Source of the DNA: REEB509 sp049314555
Lineage (GTDB): Bacteria; Pseudomonadota; Alphaproteobacteria; Caulobacterales; Aquidulcibacteraceae
Assembly (NCBI GenBank): GCA_049314555.1
Contig: JBMOEW010000072.1
Location: forward strand, 1-6,436
Length of the DNA stretch: 6,436 bases
Direction: 5' to 3'
The notes under the pieces were generated by a model. The model was not told where the DNA came from, ran no database searches, and saw only the letters and a list, made by a program, of their open reading frames with translations. The stretch's first letter is position 1; every line of letters begins with the position of its first letter. Position numbers and translations under genes: made by a program. Below are positions 1 through 6,436 of the stretch, one piece after another.

Positions 1-1
1 C

Positions 2-424
2 TGTTCACCGCTGCGTCGAACTCAAGAGACAGCGAAGATTATTCTCCAAGCTCAGCAAGAGCCGCCAGATCTGAAAGTGCATCCGTTCCTCACAGAAATT
101 GACTACGGTCCCGACGAAAACCAGCCGGAAGAGGCTGTCCGCGCGAGGCTCGGCGCGGCCCTAGATCGATGGGAGCAAGACGCCATTCCCCCGAAAGATT
201 GGCTCGTTGAGCCCAATGCAATTGCCACCGGCTGGCGGGCCCTATTTGAAGCCGCACCCAGCGGGCAAACCAGCCTCGTGGTCACCAGCAATGGCGTCGC
301 CCGGTTTGCCCTATTCGCAGAGACCGCCACCGCATTGCCAAAGCTCAAAACCGGTGCCTATGGCGTGATTGAAGTCTCGCCCGAAGGCAAGGCAAAGCTC
401 ATGTCCTGGAATATCCGGCCATAG
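2..424 (+). CDS. Histidine phosphatase family protein (phosphoglycerate mutase-like), C-terminal part, 5' truncated by window edge
   Basis: The reading frame is open from base 2 to the TAG at 422-424, giving 140 visible residues. The true start and the N-terminal RHG motif, which carries the phosphorylated histidine, lie before the window. A GTG at 77 is in frame but is not the start, because conserved family sequence continues upstream of it. Visible family marks are CSPLRRTQETA at the very beginning (the SPLxRxxxTA motif with a phosphate-binding arginine), LTEIDYG around residues 30-36 (its glutamate is the usual acid/base residue), and a C-terminal TSNGVARFAL block followed by LKTGAYGVI. 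The family transfers or hydrolyses phosphate on small molecules or proteins through a phosphohistidine; the substrate here cannot be read from sequence. In the C-terminal block, serine (visible residue 96) sits where most members have the second active-site histidine (V-S/T-H-G-G). The gene converges on mtnP, 28 bases away. Family assignment is firm; the specific function is unknown. Confidence 0.88.
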   Translation, partial: CSPLRRTQETAKIILQAQQEPPDLKVHPFLTEIDYGPDENQPEEAVRARLGAALDRWEQDAIPPKDWLVEPNAIATGWRALFEAAPSGQTSLVVTSNGVARFALFAETATALPKLKTGAYGVIEVSPEGKAKLMSWNIRP

Positions 425-447
425 CCCCGCGCAAACGCGCCGAGGCC
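417..447. terminator. Possible weak hairpin between convergent genes
   Basis: The 28-base gap between the two convergent stop codons contains a short inverted repeat, CGCG-CAAA-CGCG at 428-439. It is flanked by GGCC at 417-420 and GGCC at 444-447, which could pair as an outer stem. The inner and outer stems are separated by unequal unpaired stretches. No T-run follows on either strand, so this is not a typical intrinsic terminator. It may be a weak bidirectional hairpin or simply chance in GC-rich DNA. Confidence 0.2.
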
Positions 448-452
448 AACAT

Positions 453-1319
453 CTAGAATGGCGCAAACCGGGCCATCGCCGCAATCTTGGCCACAAGTGC
501 GCGGTCGCGCGCCTCCGGCGGGGTGATCAGGGCAAAGTCCAAGCACGTATCGATCGGTGAAGCCAACCGCGGCGTATTTCGCAGGTGCAGCACAAGTTGG
601 CCCAACAGGCGTTGGGCAATGTGCGCGTTGCTGGAGAGTACCTCCAGCACGTTGGTGACGCTCACGGCCTCAACTTCCTCATGCCAGCAATCGAAATCCG
701 TCACCATGCAAACGCTCGCATACGGCATCTCCGCCTCCCGCGCGAGCTTGGCCTCCGGCATGTTGGTCATCCCGATGACATCGCACCCCCAGCTCCGATA
801 GAGCTTGGATTCAGCAAGGCTGGAAAACTGCGGGCCCTCCATCGCGAGGTAGGTGCCGCCCTCGTGCGTTGGTGCCCCAACATCCCGTGCCGCCTGCGCG
901 GCAAACCCCGCCAACCGCGGACAAACCGGATGGGCCATCGACACATGCGCCACCAGCCCCGCGCCAAAAAACGACGTCTCCCGCGCGTGGGTGCGATCAA
1001 TGTATTGATCGACCATCACGAACGTCCCCGGCGCGAGCTCTGCGCGCAAGGACCCGCAGGCCGAAAAGCTGAGAACGTCCGTGCAACCGGCCCGTTTGAG
1101 GGCATCGATATTGGCGCGGTAATTGACGTTGCTGGGCGTCAAGCGGTGGCCGCGGCCATGGCGCGGTAAGAACAAGACCCGTTGCCCATGCAGCGTGGCA
1201 TCAAAGATCTGGTCAGACGGGGCACCCCAAGGCGTCTCCACGGTTCGCCACCCCCCCTCTAGGCCCTCAATCCCGTAAAGCCCAGATCCTCCAAGGACGC
1301 CCAGAACCCACTCAGACAT
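453..1319 (-). CDS. mtnP: S-methyl-5'-thioadenosine phosphorylase
   Basis: This is a 288-residue cytosolic enzyme that splits methylthioadenosine with phosphate into adenine and 5-methylthioribose-1-phosphate, salvaging purine and methionine sulfur. It shows the PNP/MTAP family 2 layout: the phosphate loop GGSGLYG (10-16), PRHGRGH (52-58) with TPSNVNYRANI, SACGSLR (86-92), EGPQFSS (161-167), GMTNMPEAKLAREA (183-196) and TDFDCWHEE (207-215). The DxDCW arrangement and the close resemblance to human MTAP favour methylthioadenosine over inosine/guanosine. Related enzymes that also accept adenosine or S-methyl-5'-thioinosine cannot be excluded. The length matches the family. I chose the ATG at 1317-1319 because GGAGGG lies just upstream and the family alignment starts there; an in-frame ATG at 1349 would only add ten residues encoded inside nadE. 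The start overlaps the nadE stop by 8 bases, so the gene is probably co-transcribed and translationally coupled with nadE. No other methionine salvage gene is in the window. Confidence 0.94.
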   Translation of the reverse strand: MSEWVLGVLGGSGLYGIEGLEGGWRTVETPWGAPSDQIFDATLHGQRVLFLPRHGRGHRLTPSNVNYRANIDALKRAGCTDVLSFSACGSLRAELAPGTFVMVDQYIDRTHARETSFFGAGLVAHVSMAHPVCPRLAGFAAQAARDVGAPTHEGGTYLAMEGPQFSSLAESKLYRSWGCDVIGMTNMPEAKLAREAEMPYASVCMVTDFDCWHEEVEAVSVTNVLEVLSSNAHIAQRLLGQLVLHLRNTPRLASPIDTCLDFALITPPEARDRALVAKIAAMARFAPF

Positions 1320-3450
1320 TATCCCTCCGACCAACTGCCTCGCTGCCACCGATCAAGCTGGCCGGGGAGCACGCAGCCAGTTCCTCAAGCCAAACCGTCG
1401 CCGCCGCATCGCTAGGGGCCCGCCAATCCCCCCGTGGCGACAAGGCCCCCGCCGATGCCATTTTGGGCCCATTGGGAACGGCGGAGCGCTTAAACTGGCT
1501 GGTCTGAAAAAACCGCTTGATGAAGACGCCCAACCAATGGCGAACCTCCTCATAGCTGTAGCCACGTCGGTCGCGGTCCGGGGTGCCTGCCGGCCATTGG
1601 CCTTTTTCTACATCCGCCCACGTCGCGTTCGCAAGGAACAGCACTTTTGACGGCGCATATCCCCGGCGCACCAAATAGTGCAGCGTGAAATCGTGCAGCG
1701 CATAGGGCCCAATCTGCGCCTCCGTACTTTGCGGCGCGCCGTCCGCCGCAGCCGGCACCAATTCTGGCGAGATGGTTGCCGCAAGTACGGCCTCCAACAC
1801 AGCCGAAGTCTGCGCATCAAAGGTGCTGTTGCGGGCCACATACGCAATCAATTGCTGGATCAGCGTCTTGGGCGCGCCGGCATTGACGTTGTAGTGGCTC
1901 ATATGGTCGCCCACCCCGTAGGTGCACCACCCAAGCGCCAACTCAGACAAATCCCCAGTCCCCACCACCAACCCGTTTTCGCTGTTTGCCAAGCGAAACA
2001 GGAGGTCGGTGCGCAAGCCGGCCTGGACGTTCTCATAGGTGATATCGAAAACGGGTTTTCCGTCGCCAGCCGGGTGGCCAATATCCTTCAGCATTTGGCC
2101 GGCGAGCGGGGCGATGGAAACCTCGCGCGCATCTACCCCCAGCGCCCGCATCAACCGCCAGGCGAGGTCCTTGCTCTGGGTGGACGTAGCAAAGCCAGGC
2201 ATCGTCACGGCCACGATATCGCTGCGCGGCCGCCCAAGGCGATCAAAAGCGTCAGCGGTAACCAGGAGCGCGTGCGCAGAATCCAGGCCGCCGGAAATGC
2301 CGATCACCGCCCGTTGGACGCCCGCGCTTTCCAGTCGGGTGGCGAGCCCCGCGACTTGGATGTTGTAGCCCTCGTAGCAATCTGCTTCCAGGGTTACAGG
2401 GTCGTCCGGCACGAAGGGAAAGCGCCCGTAGCTGCGCTGCAGCGGCAACGGCCCTTCGGGCGCGAGGACCGGCAGGCTGATCCGGCGCACCGCGCCAATC
2501 GCTGCATAATCTGCAGCCTGAGCATCGCGGAAGGTCGATAGGCGCCGCCGCTCGCCCTCCAAGCGCGCGACATCGAGGTCTGCCAAAATCTTCGCCCCGC
2601 CCATCGCGAAGCGCTCCCCCTCGGCCACTTTGTCCTCCAGCTCAAACGCAAGAAGTTGGCCGTCCCAGGCAAGGTCGGTGGTGCTTTCCCCATGGCCAGA
2701 CGCCGCATAAACATAGCTCGCCACACACCGCCGCGCTTGCGCTTCGACCAGAAGCGCGCGCTCGCGGGCTTTGCCAATGGTGATGTTGGACGCTGACAGG
2801 TTCAAAAGCACCGTGGCCCCGGCCAACGCCAGCCGCGTAGACGGCGGATCTGGGGCCCAAAGATCCTCGCAGATCTCAACGCCAAAGCACGCCCCGTGAA
2901 GCGCTTCGGCCACAAACAGCAACTCCGCCCCAAACGGCACCTCAAACCCGGCAATGCGCGCCGTTTGGAAGGGCGTGGTGAGGCCCGAGGCAAATTGGCG
3001 GCGCTCATAAAACTCGCGGTAGGTCGGCAAATAACACTTGGGCACCGCCCCAACGACGCGCCCGCCAGCAATCACGAGTGCGCAGTTGTAAAGCGCCCCC
3101 GCAAGGCGGATCGGTGCCCCCACAACCATCGCGGCGCGCAAGCCTGCACTGGCCGCCGCCAAATCAGCGATCTGGGCCTCCACCTGCCCTAAAAGCGCGT
3201 CCTGCTGGATCAGGTCGTCGATCGCGTAACCGCAGAGTGAAAGCTCGGGAAACAGCGCGATCACGGCGCCGTCGTTGTGGGCCTCCTGGGTGCAGGCAAG
3301 GATTTGGCGTGCATTGGCGGCGGGATTGGCAGGGGTGACCCGCGGCGCAAAGGCAGCGACCCGCACAAAGCCATGCGAATAAAGCGATTCAAATACCCGA
3401 GCCGCCCCAGGTTGAGGCGCGTTGCCAGCGTGCGAGGTGTCTTTTGCCAT
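1312..3450 (-). CDS. nadE: Glutamine-dependent NAD+ synthetase (two-domain form)
   Basis: This cytosolic enzyme performs the last step of NAD+ synthesis: ATP-dependent amidation of deamido-NAD+ using ammonia released from glutamine. Counted from the ATG at 3450 it has 712 residues, slightly longer than the roughly 680-residue two-domain type known from Mycobacterium tuberculosis. Residues about 25-300 form the nitrilase-like glutaminase domain with the full Glu-Lys-Cys triad: E69 in FPELSLCGY, K138 in VPKCYLPTYREF, and C194 in GVEICEDLW. Residues about 355-700 form the synthetase domain with the ATP pyrophosphatase loop SGGLDS (386-391), GTGDLSELALGW (497-508) and the late FKRSAVPNGPKM (653-664). 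The conserved N-terminal block SLYSHGFVRVA begins at residue 22. An upstream in-frame ATG at 3546 would add 32 residues without family resemblance and run into the tkt control region, so I prefer 3450. However, the only Shine-Dalgarno-like bases (GCAGGA) directly abut that ATG, so the exact start is uncertain. The gene is first in a likely operon with mtnP. Confidence 0.95.
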   Translation of the reverse strand: MAKDTSHAGNAPQPGAARVFESLYSHGFVRVAAFAPRVTPANPAANARQILACTQEAHNDGAVIALFPELSLCGYAIDDLIQQDALLGQVEAQIADLAAASAGLRAAMVVGAPIRLAGALYNCALVIAGGRVVGAVPKCYLPTYREFYERRQFASGLTTPFQTARIAGFEVPFGAELLFVAEALHGACFGVEICEDLWAPDPPSTRLALAGATVLLNLSASNITIGKARERALLVEAQARRCVASYVYAASGHGESTTDLAWDGQLLAFELEDKVAEGERFAMGGAKILADLDVARLEGERRRLSTFRDAQAADYAAIGAVRRISLPVLAPEGPLPLQRSYGRFPFVPDDPVTLEADCYEGYNIQVAGLATRLESAGVQRAVIGISGGLDSAHALLVTADAFDRLGRPRSDIVAVTMPGFATSTQSKDLAWRLMRALGVDAREVSIAPLAGQMLKDIGHPAGDGKPVFDITYENVQAGLRTDLLFRLANSENGLVVGTGDLSELALGWCTYGVGDHMSHYNVNAGAPKTLIQQLIAYVARNSTFDAQTSAVLEAVLAATISPELVPAAADGAPQSTEAQIGPYALHDFTLHYLVRRGYAPSKVLFLANATWADVEKGQWPAGTPDRDRRGYSYEEVRHWLGVFIKRFFQTSQFKRSAVPNGPKMASAGALSPRGDWRAPSDAAATVWLEELAACSPASLIGGSEAVGRRDNV
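1323..1328 (-). promoter_or_regulatory. Ribosome binding site of mtnP, inside the nadE coding end
   Basis: On the minus strand GGAGGG ends three bases before the ATG of mtnP (1319). It lies within the last codons of nadE. This strong Shine-Dalgarno sequence decides the mtnP start in favour of 1319 over 1349. It also implies that ribosomes finishing nadE uncover or directly re-use the mtnP start. Confidence 0.7.
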
Positions 3451-3595
3451 TCCTGCAATGTCGGCGGCGTCGCAGTCCCATGCAAGCCTGTTCGTTAAGG
3501 CGCGGGTGCGTTCGCCAATCGCCCGGCCAAACACAGGCGAAAGCATAGCGCTAGGATCGCGTTTTTGCTATCGCACCCTCTCTAGGAGAATCTGA
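3451..3595. promoter_or_regulatory. Divergent nadE/tkt control region
   Basis: This stretch of about 145 bases lies between the preferred nadE start (3450, minus) and the tkt start (3596, plus). It should carry promoters for both transcription units. I see no convincing -35/-10 pair on either strand. An AT-richer patch at 3561-3571 (GTTTTTGCTAT) is the best candidate core for tkt. Small symmetric elements are present: the 8-base palindrome TAGCGCTA at 3546-3553, and ATAGC (3545-3549) matched by GCTAT (3567-3571) across 17 bases. They could be an operator or chance. The promoter role is inferred from gene arrangement. If nadE actually starts at 3546, the noncoding part shrinks to 49 bases. Confidence 0.4.
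3584..3588 (+). promoter_or_regulatory. Ribosome binding site of tkt
   Basis: AGGAG lies seven bases before the ATG at 3596. It is a near-ideal Shine-Dalgarno sequence and supports that start for transketolase. Confidence 0.8.
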
Positions 3596-5590
3596 ATGGA
3601 TGCGACGATAGAAGCCTCAGCCCTGCGGCCGTTGGCAAACGCCGTGCGTGCGCTCGCGATGGACGCGGTGGAAAAGGCCAAATCGGGCCACCCGGGCATG
3701 CCGATGGGCATGGCCGACGTCGCAACCGTTCTGTTTGCGCGCCATTTGAAGTTTGATCCAACCAACGCCCAATGGCCAGATCGCGACCGATTTGTGCTGT
3801 CGGCCGGTCACGGGTCGATGCTGCTGTATGCGCTGCTGCACCTCTCGGGTTATGAAGACATGACCCTTGAAGAGATCAAGCAGTTCCGCCAGTGGGGCTC
3901 CAAGACCGCAGGCCACCCCGAATACGGCCACGCACAGGGCATCGAAACCACAACCGGACCGTTGGGGCAGGGGTTTGCCAACGCCGTCGGCATGGCCGTC
4001 GCCGAAGCTCACCTTGCCGCCCGGTATCCCGATCTGGTGGATCACCACACCTGGGTGATCGCGGGCGATGGATGCCTGATGGAAGGCATCAGCCAGGAGG
4101 CTTTAGGCCTGGCCGGCCGCCTCAATCTCAAAAAGCTGATCGTTCTGTGGGACGACAACCAGATCTCGATTGATGGTGCCATTGCCTTGTCAGACGTCAC
4201 AGACCAGAAGGCCCGCTTTGAAGCCTCTGGCTGGGGAGTCCTGACCGTCGACGGCCACGACGCCCTAGCCATAGACGCGGTTCTGCACCAAGCCAAAGCC
4301 AGCGACAGACCAACCCTGGTCGCCTGCAAAACCAAAATTGGCTATGGGTCCCCCAAGAAAGCAGGCACCAAATCCGCTCACGGCGAGCCCCTAGGCGCAG
4401 AAGAGCTGGTTGCAACGAAAGCGGCCCTGGGCTGGCCGCACGGACCGTTTGAAATCCCAAATGATATCCGCACCCAGTGGGCAGCCATCGGCGCGCGCGG
4501 CAAGGCCAACCGCCAAGCGTGGGAAGAACGCCTGAAAAGCAGTCCAAATCGCCAGGCGTTTATCGCCGCGATCGATCCGCAAATCCCCGCGCCAGCAGAA
4601 GCAGCGCTCCTCACGCATGCCGCCAAAATGGCGGCTGAAAAGCCTGCGATCGCCACCCGCGCCGCCTCCGGCGCAGCTTTGGAGGCCGTGTTTGCGAGCT
4701 GGCCTTCCTTGATCGGCGGTTCGGCAGACTTGACCGGCTCCAACAACACCCTGGTGAAGGGCACCCCGGTCTTTGCTGAAGGGGCCTATGACGGGCGCTA
4801 CATCAACTATGGCGTCCGTGAACATGCGATGGCTGCGGCCATGAACGGCATGGCTTTGCATGGTGGAATTGTTCCCTATGGCGGTACATTTTTGTGCTTT
4901 GCCGATTACGCCCGCCCGGCCATTCGCCTGGCAGCCCTGATGGGCATCCGCGTTGTGCACGTCATGACGCATGACTCGATCGGGTTGGGCGAAGACGGCC
5001 CCACCCACCAGCCTGTGGAACACTTGGCGAGCCTGCGCGCCATTCCAGGCCTCAGCGTGTTTCGTCCGGCAGATGCTGTGGAAACCGCCGAGTGTTGGGC
5101 CCTGGCGCTGGCCGAGCCAACCGTCCCCGCGGTCATCGCTTTGTCTCGTCAGGCCACACCAACCTTGCGAGACGACGCAAGCGAAAATCTAAGTGCCCGC
5201 GGTGCGTATGAGTTGGCACCTGCGCAAGGCGGCGAGTGCCAGGTTGCCCTGTTCTCAAGCGGTACCGAGGTTGCCATCGCATTGGCAGCAAGGGATTTGC
5301 TTCATGCATCCGGCGTGCCCACCCGCGTGGTATCGTGCCCGTGTTTTGAGCTCTTCGCAGAACAGGACGAAGACTATCAGGCAACCCTGATCGGCCCCCC
5401 GGAAGAGCTTCGCATCGGCATCGAAGCAGCCATCGGCCAGGGCTGGTGGGAAACCTTTGAGATCGATGCGTTCGTCGGCATGGATAGCTTCGGAGCCTCC
5501 GCCCCAGCCAAAGACCTCTATACCCGGTTTGGCCTGACGGCGGAAGCAGTGGCGGAAGCCGCTCAAGATATGCTGCGCGCCCTTGAATGA
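3596..5590 (+). CDS. tkt: Transketolase
   Basis: This 664-residue thiamine diphosphate- and metal-dependent cytosolic enzyme transfers two-carbon ketol units between sugar phosphates in the non-oxidative pentose phosphate pathway, and in the Calvin cycle where present. Its length nearly equals that of E. coli TktA (663). Diphosphate-binding domain: SGHPGMPMG with H32, SAGHGSM with H72, GPLGQG (121-126), and the thiamine diphosphate motif from GDG (157-159) to DDNQIS (186-191). H262 follows in KSAHGEP. Pyrimidine-binding domain: GGSADLTGSNN (374-384), NYGVREHAM with catalytic E409, THDSIGLGEDGPTHQPVE (458-475) with D467 and H471, and R518 in LSRQATP. The C-terminal domain (about 535-664) is complete. 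Every active-site residue I could align to the E. coli enzyme is present, so the protein should be active. The ATG has a good AGGAG at seven bases. The stop overlaps the start of the downstream reductase (ATGA), suggesting an operon. No gap or pgk gene follows directly, although these often neighbour tkt. Confidence 0.97.
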   Translation: MDATIEASALRPLANAVRALAMDAVEKAKSGHPGMPMGMADVATVLFARHLKFDPTNAQWPDRDRFVLSAGHGSMLLYALLHLSGYEDMTLEEIKQFRQWGSKTAGHPEYGHAQGIETTTGPLGQGFANAVGMAVAEAHLAARYPDLVDHHTWVIAGDGCLMEGISQEALGLAGRLNLKKLIVLWDDNQISIDGAIALSDVTDQKARFEASGWGVLTVDGHDALAIDAVLHQAKASDRPTLVACKTKIGYGSPKKAGTKSAHGEPLGAEELVATKAALGWPHGPFEIPNDIRTQWAAIGARGKANRQAWEERLKSSPNRQAFIAAIDPQIPAPAEAALLTHAAKMAAEKPAIATRAASGAALEAVFASWPSLIGGSADLTGSNNTLVKGTPVFAEGAYDGRYINYGVREHAMAAAMNGMALHGGIVPYGGTFLCFADYARPAIRLAALMGIRVVHVMTHDSIGLGEDGPTHQPVEHLASLRAIPGLSVFRPADAVETAECWALALAEPTVPAVIALSRQATPTLRDDASENLSARGAYELAPAQGGECQVALFSSGTEVAIALAARDLLHASGVPTRVVSCPCFELFAEQDEDYQATLIGPPEELRIGIEAAIGQGWWETFEIDAFVGMDSFGASAPAKDLYTRFGLTAEAVAEAAQDMLRALE

Positions 5591-6436
5591 ACGATGGCCC
5601 TGCATCTGCAGAAGCGCACGCGAAGATGGAGCGCCGCGCCCTTGCAGCCACGGGCATGGCGTTACCGGTCATCGGCTTTGGCGTCTCCGGTCCACTTGGC
5701 ACGCCGGCAACCTCGCAACAGGAAGTCACCCGCCTCGTTGAAGCGATGTTGAACGGCGGGGCAAATTTCTTTGACGTCGGACCAACCTATGGCATGGCAG
5801 AGCAGCGCCTTGGCGTAGCCTTGGCCGCAAGACCCCGCGCGTCGTATCTGGTTTCAACAAAGATCGGCACCGTGCGCCACCAGGGTCGCCTGACCAAAGA
5901 CTACAGCCCCGCGGGCTTGCGCAGCCAACTTGAAGCCAGCCTGAAGCGCTTATGCCTCGATCACGTCGATATCGTTTTCCTGCATGGCACACCGCCCGAG
6001 GGGATACAGGCACCCGCTGTAGCCGACATGCTCCAAGAGCTGAGGGGAAGCGGCCTCACCCGCGCCATCGGTGCAACTTTGCGCACGCGAGAAGAGTTGA
6101 ACGCGTGTCTTGACGACCCGCTCATTGACGCCATTCAAGCCCCCCTTTGGCAGGGGCCAGCACCTGATTGGCCGGGCCTTGCTAACGCCGCCGGTAAAGC
6201 AGCAATTGTGATCGAGGCAATGCGCCCGGGCGTCTCCCGTGGGGCACCACGGTCTGGTGCCGATCTTTGGTATGCGCTGCGCGCCGCCCGCGATTGGGCG
6301 CGTGGAACACGGTCAACCGCGGTCTCAAAGTCGCCTTTGGACCTCCTCAATGCCGCACTCAACACTGACGGGGTGGCGTGTGTGCTCACAACAACGACGC
6401 GGTTGGCACACGCCAACGCAAATCTGGCCGTAGCGC
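5587..6436 (+). CDS. Aldo/keto reductase family protein, 3' truncated by window edge
   Basis: The frame opens at ATG 5587, overlapping the tkt stop as ATGA, and stays open to the window end, giving 283 visible codons. This is probably close to full length. Family features: RRALAATGMALPVIGFG near the N-terminus (first strands of the barrel), GANFFDVGPTYGMAEQRLG with the catalytic pair D63 and Y68, VSTKIG with K92, and VDIVFLHG with H133, which completes the Asp-Tyr-Lys-His tetrad. The stretch DYSPAGLRSQLEASLKRL resembles the subgroup containing D-threo-aldose 1-dehydrogenase and pyridoxal 4-dehydrogenase, so a sugar or aldehyde oxidoreductase using NAD(P) is plausible but unproven. Later pocket motifs diverge: GATLRT replaces the usual GVSN, and VLTTTTR replaces the usual IPG-like loop. 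An in-frame ATG at 5626 would start exactly where family resemblance begins and drop 13 residues. Neither start has a clear ribosome binding site; I favour 5587 for the coupling overlap. Possibly co-expressed with transketolase. Confidence 0.87.
   Translation, partial: MNDGPASAEAHAKMERRALAATGMALPVIGFGVSGPLGTPATSQQEVTRLVEAMLNGGANFFDVGPTYGMAEQRLGVALAARPRASYLVSTKIGTVRHQGRLTKDYSPAGLRSQLEASLKRLCLDHVDIVFLHGTPPEGIQAPAVADMLQELRGSGLTRAIGATLRTREELNACLDDPLIDAIQAPLWQGPAPDWPGLANAAGKAAIVIEAMRPGVSRGAPRSGADLWYALRAARDWARGTRSTAVSKSPLDLLNAALNTDGVACVLTTTTRLAHANANLAVA

Noticed and set aside
77..424. GTG at 77 as a genuine start giving a 115-residue protein
   Set aside because: The same frame is open to the window edge and encodes the conserved CSPLRRTQETA phosphatase motif upstream, so the gene is a 5'-truncated longer protein.
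585..1169. 194-codon plus-strand open frame opposite mtnP
   Set aside because: It lies wholly antisense to a confidently identified enzyme, has an arginine/proline-rich composition typical of shadow frames in GC-rich DNA, and shows no family motif.
1678..2541. 287-codon plus-strand open frame opposite nadE
   Set aside because: It is long, but complementary to conserved nadE sequence including the SGGLDS region. Stop-free antisense frames are expected at this GC content; no recognisable domain or ribosome binding site was seen.
4391..5023. 210-codon minus-strand open frame opposite tkt
   Set aside because: Antisense to the conserved pyrimidine-binding domain of transketolase, with no recognisable protein features.
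5626..5700. Twin-arginine export signal at the reductase N-terminus (ERRALAATGMALPVIGFG)
   Set aside because: The stretch aligns with the normal first strands of an aldo/keto reductase barrel (R-x-L-x-x-T-G ... GFG) and leads straight into conserved family sequence without a cleavage-site region.
5133..5729. 198-codon minus-strand open frame spanning the tkt/reductase junction
   Set aside because: Covers the ends of two well-supported plus-strand genes; composition looks like a shadow frame.
1..6436. A novel defence, mobile or multi-gene system
   Set aside because: All five genes belong to known metabolic enzyme families, there are no arrays, long repeats, transposase or integrase genes, and no unexplained gap longer than about 145 bases.

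Overview
This is a GC-rich, almost fully coding window holding five protein genes. Three are complete: mtnP, nadE and tkt. Two are cut by the window edges: a histidine phosphatase at the left and an aldo/keto reductase at the right. The long glutamine-dependent NAD synthetase, the human-like methylthioadenosine phosphorylase, the GC content (roughly 60% or more by eye) and the tight overlaps fit a bacterium, probably a proteobacterium and plausibly an alphaproteobacterium. That placement is inferred from protein character; the window contains no rRNA or other marker gene.

Layout: bases 2-424 (+) hold the C-terminal 140 codons of a histidine phosphatase/phosphoglycerate mutase-like protein. 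It converges on a minus-strand pair, with 28 bases between the stop codons. The minus-strand pair is transcribed right to left: nadE (3450 down to 1312), then mtnP (1319 down to 453), with an 8-base overlap and the mtnP ribosome binding site inside the nadE coding end. A divergent control region of about 145 bases (3451-3595) separates nadE from the plus-strand pair tkt (3596-5590) and an aldo/keto reductase (from 5587, running off the end). These two overlap by the stop/start tetranucleotide ATGA.

Functionally this is core metabolism. NadE makes NAD+ from deamido-NAD+ with glutamine as ammonia source. MtnP recycles methylthioadenosine from polyamine, homoserine lactone and related S-adenosylmethionine-consuming reactions. 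Transketolase works in the non-oxidative pentose phosphate pathway. The reductase is probably an NAD(P)-dependent enzyme acting on a sugar or small aldehyde. The only shared theme is nucleotide, cofactor and sugar metabolism, and no dedicated multi-gene system is visible.

I found no mobile element, CRISPR array, tRNA, rRNA, long repeat or sign of recent transfer. No gap between genes exceeds about 145 bases. The points worth a second look are modest: a histidine phosphatase with serine where the second active-site histidine is expected, an uncertain nadE start, the tight gene couplings, and a reductase with divergent cofactor-pocket motifs.
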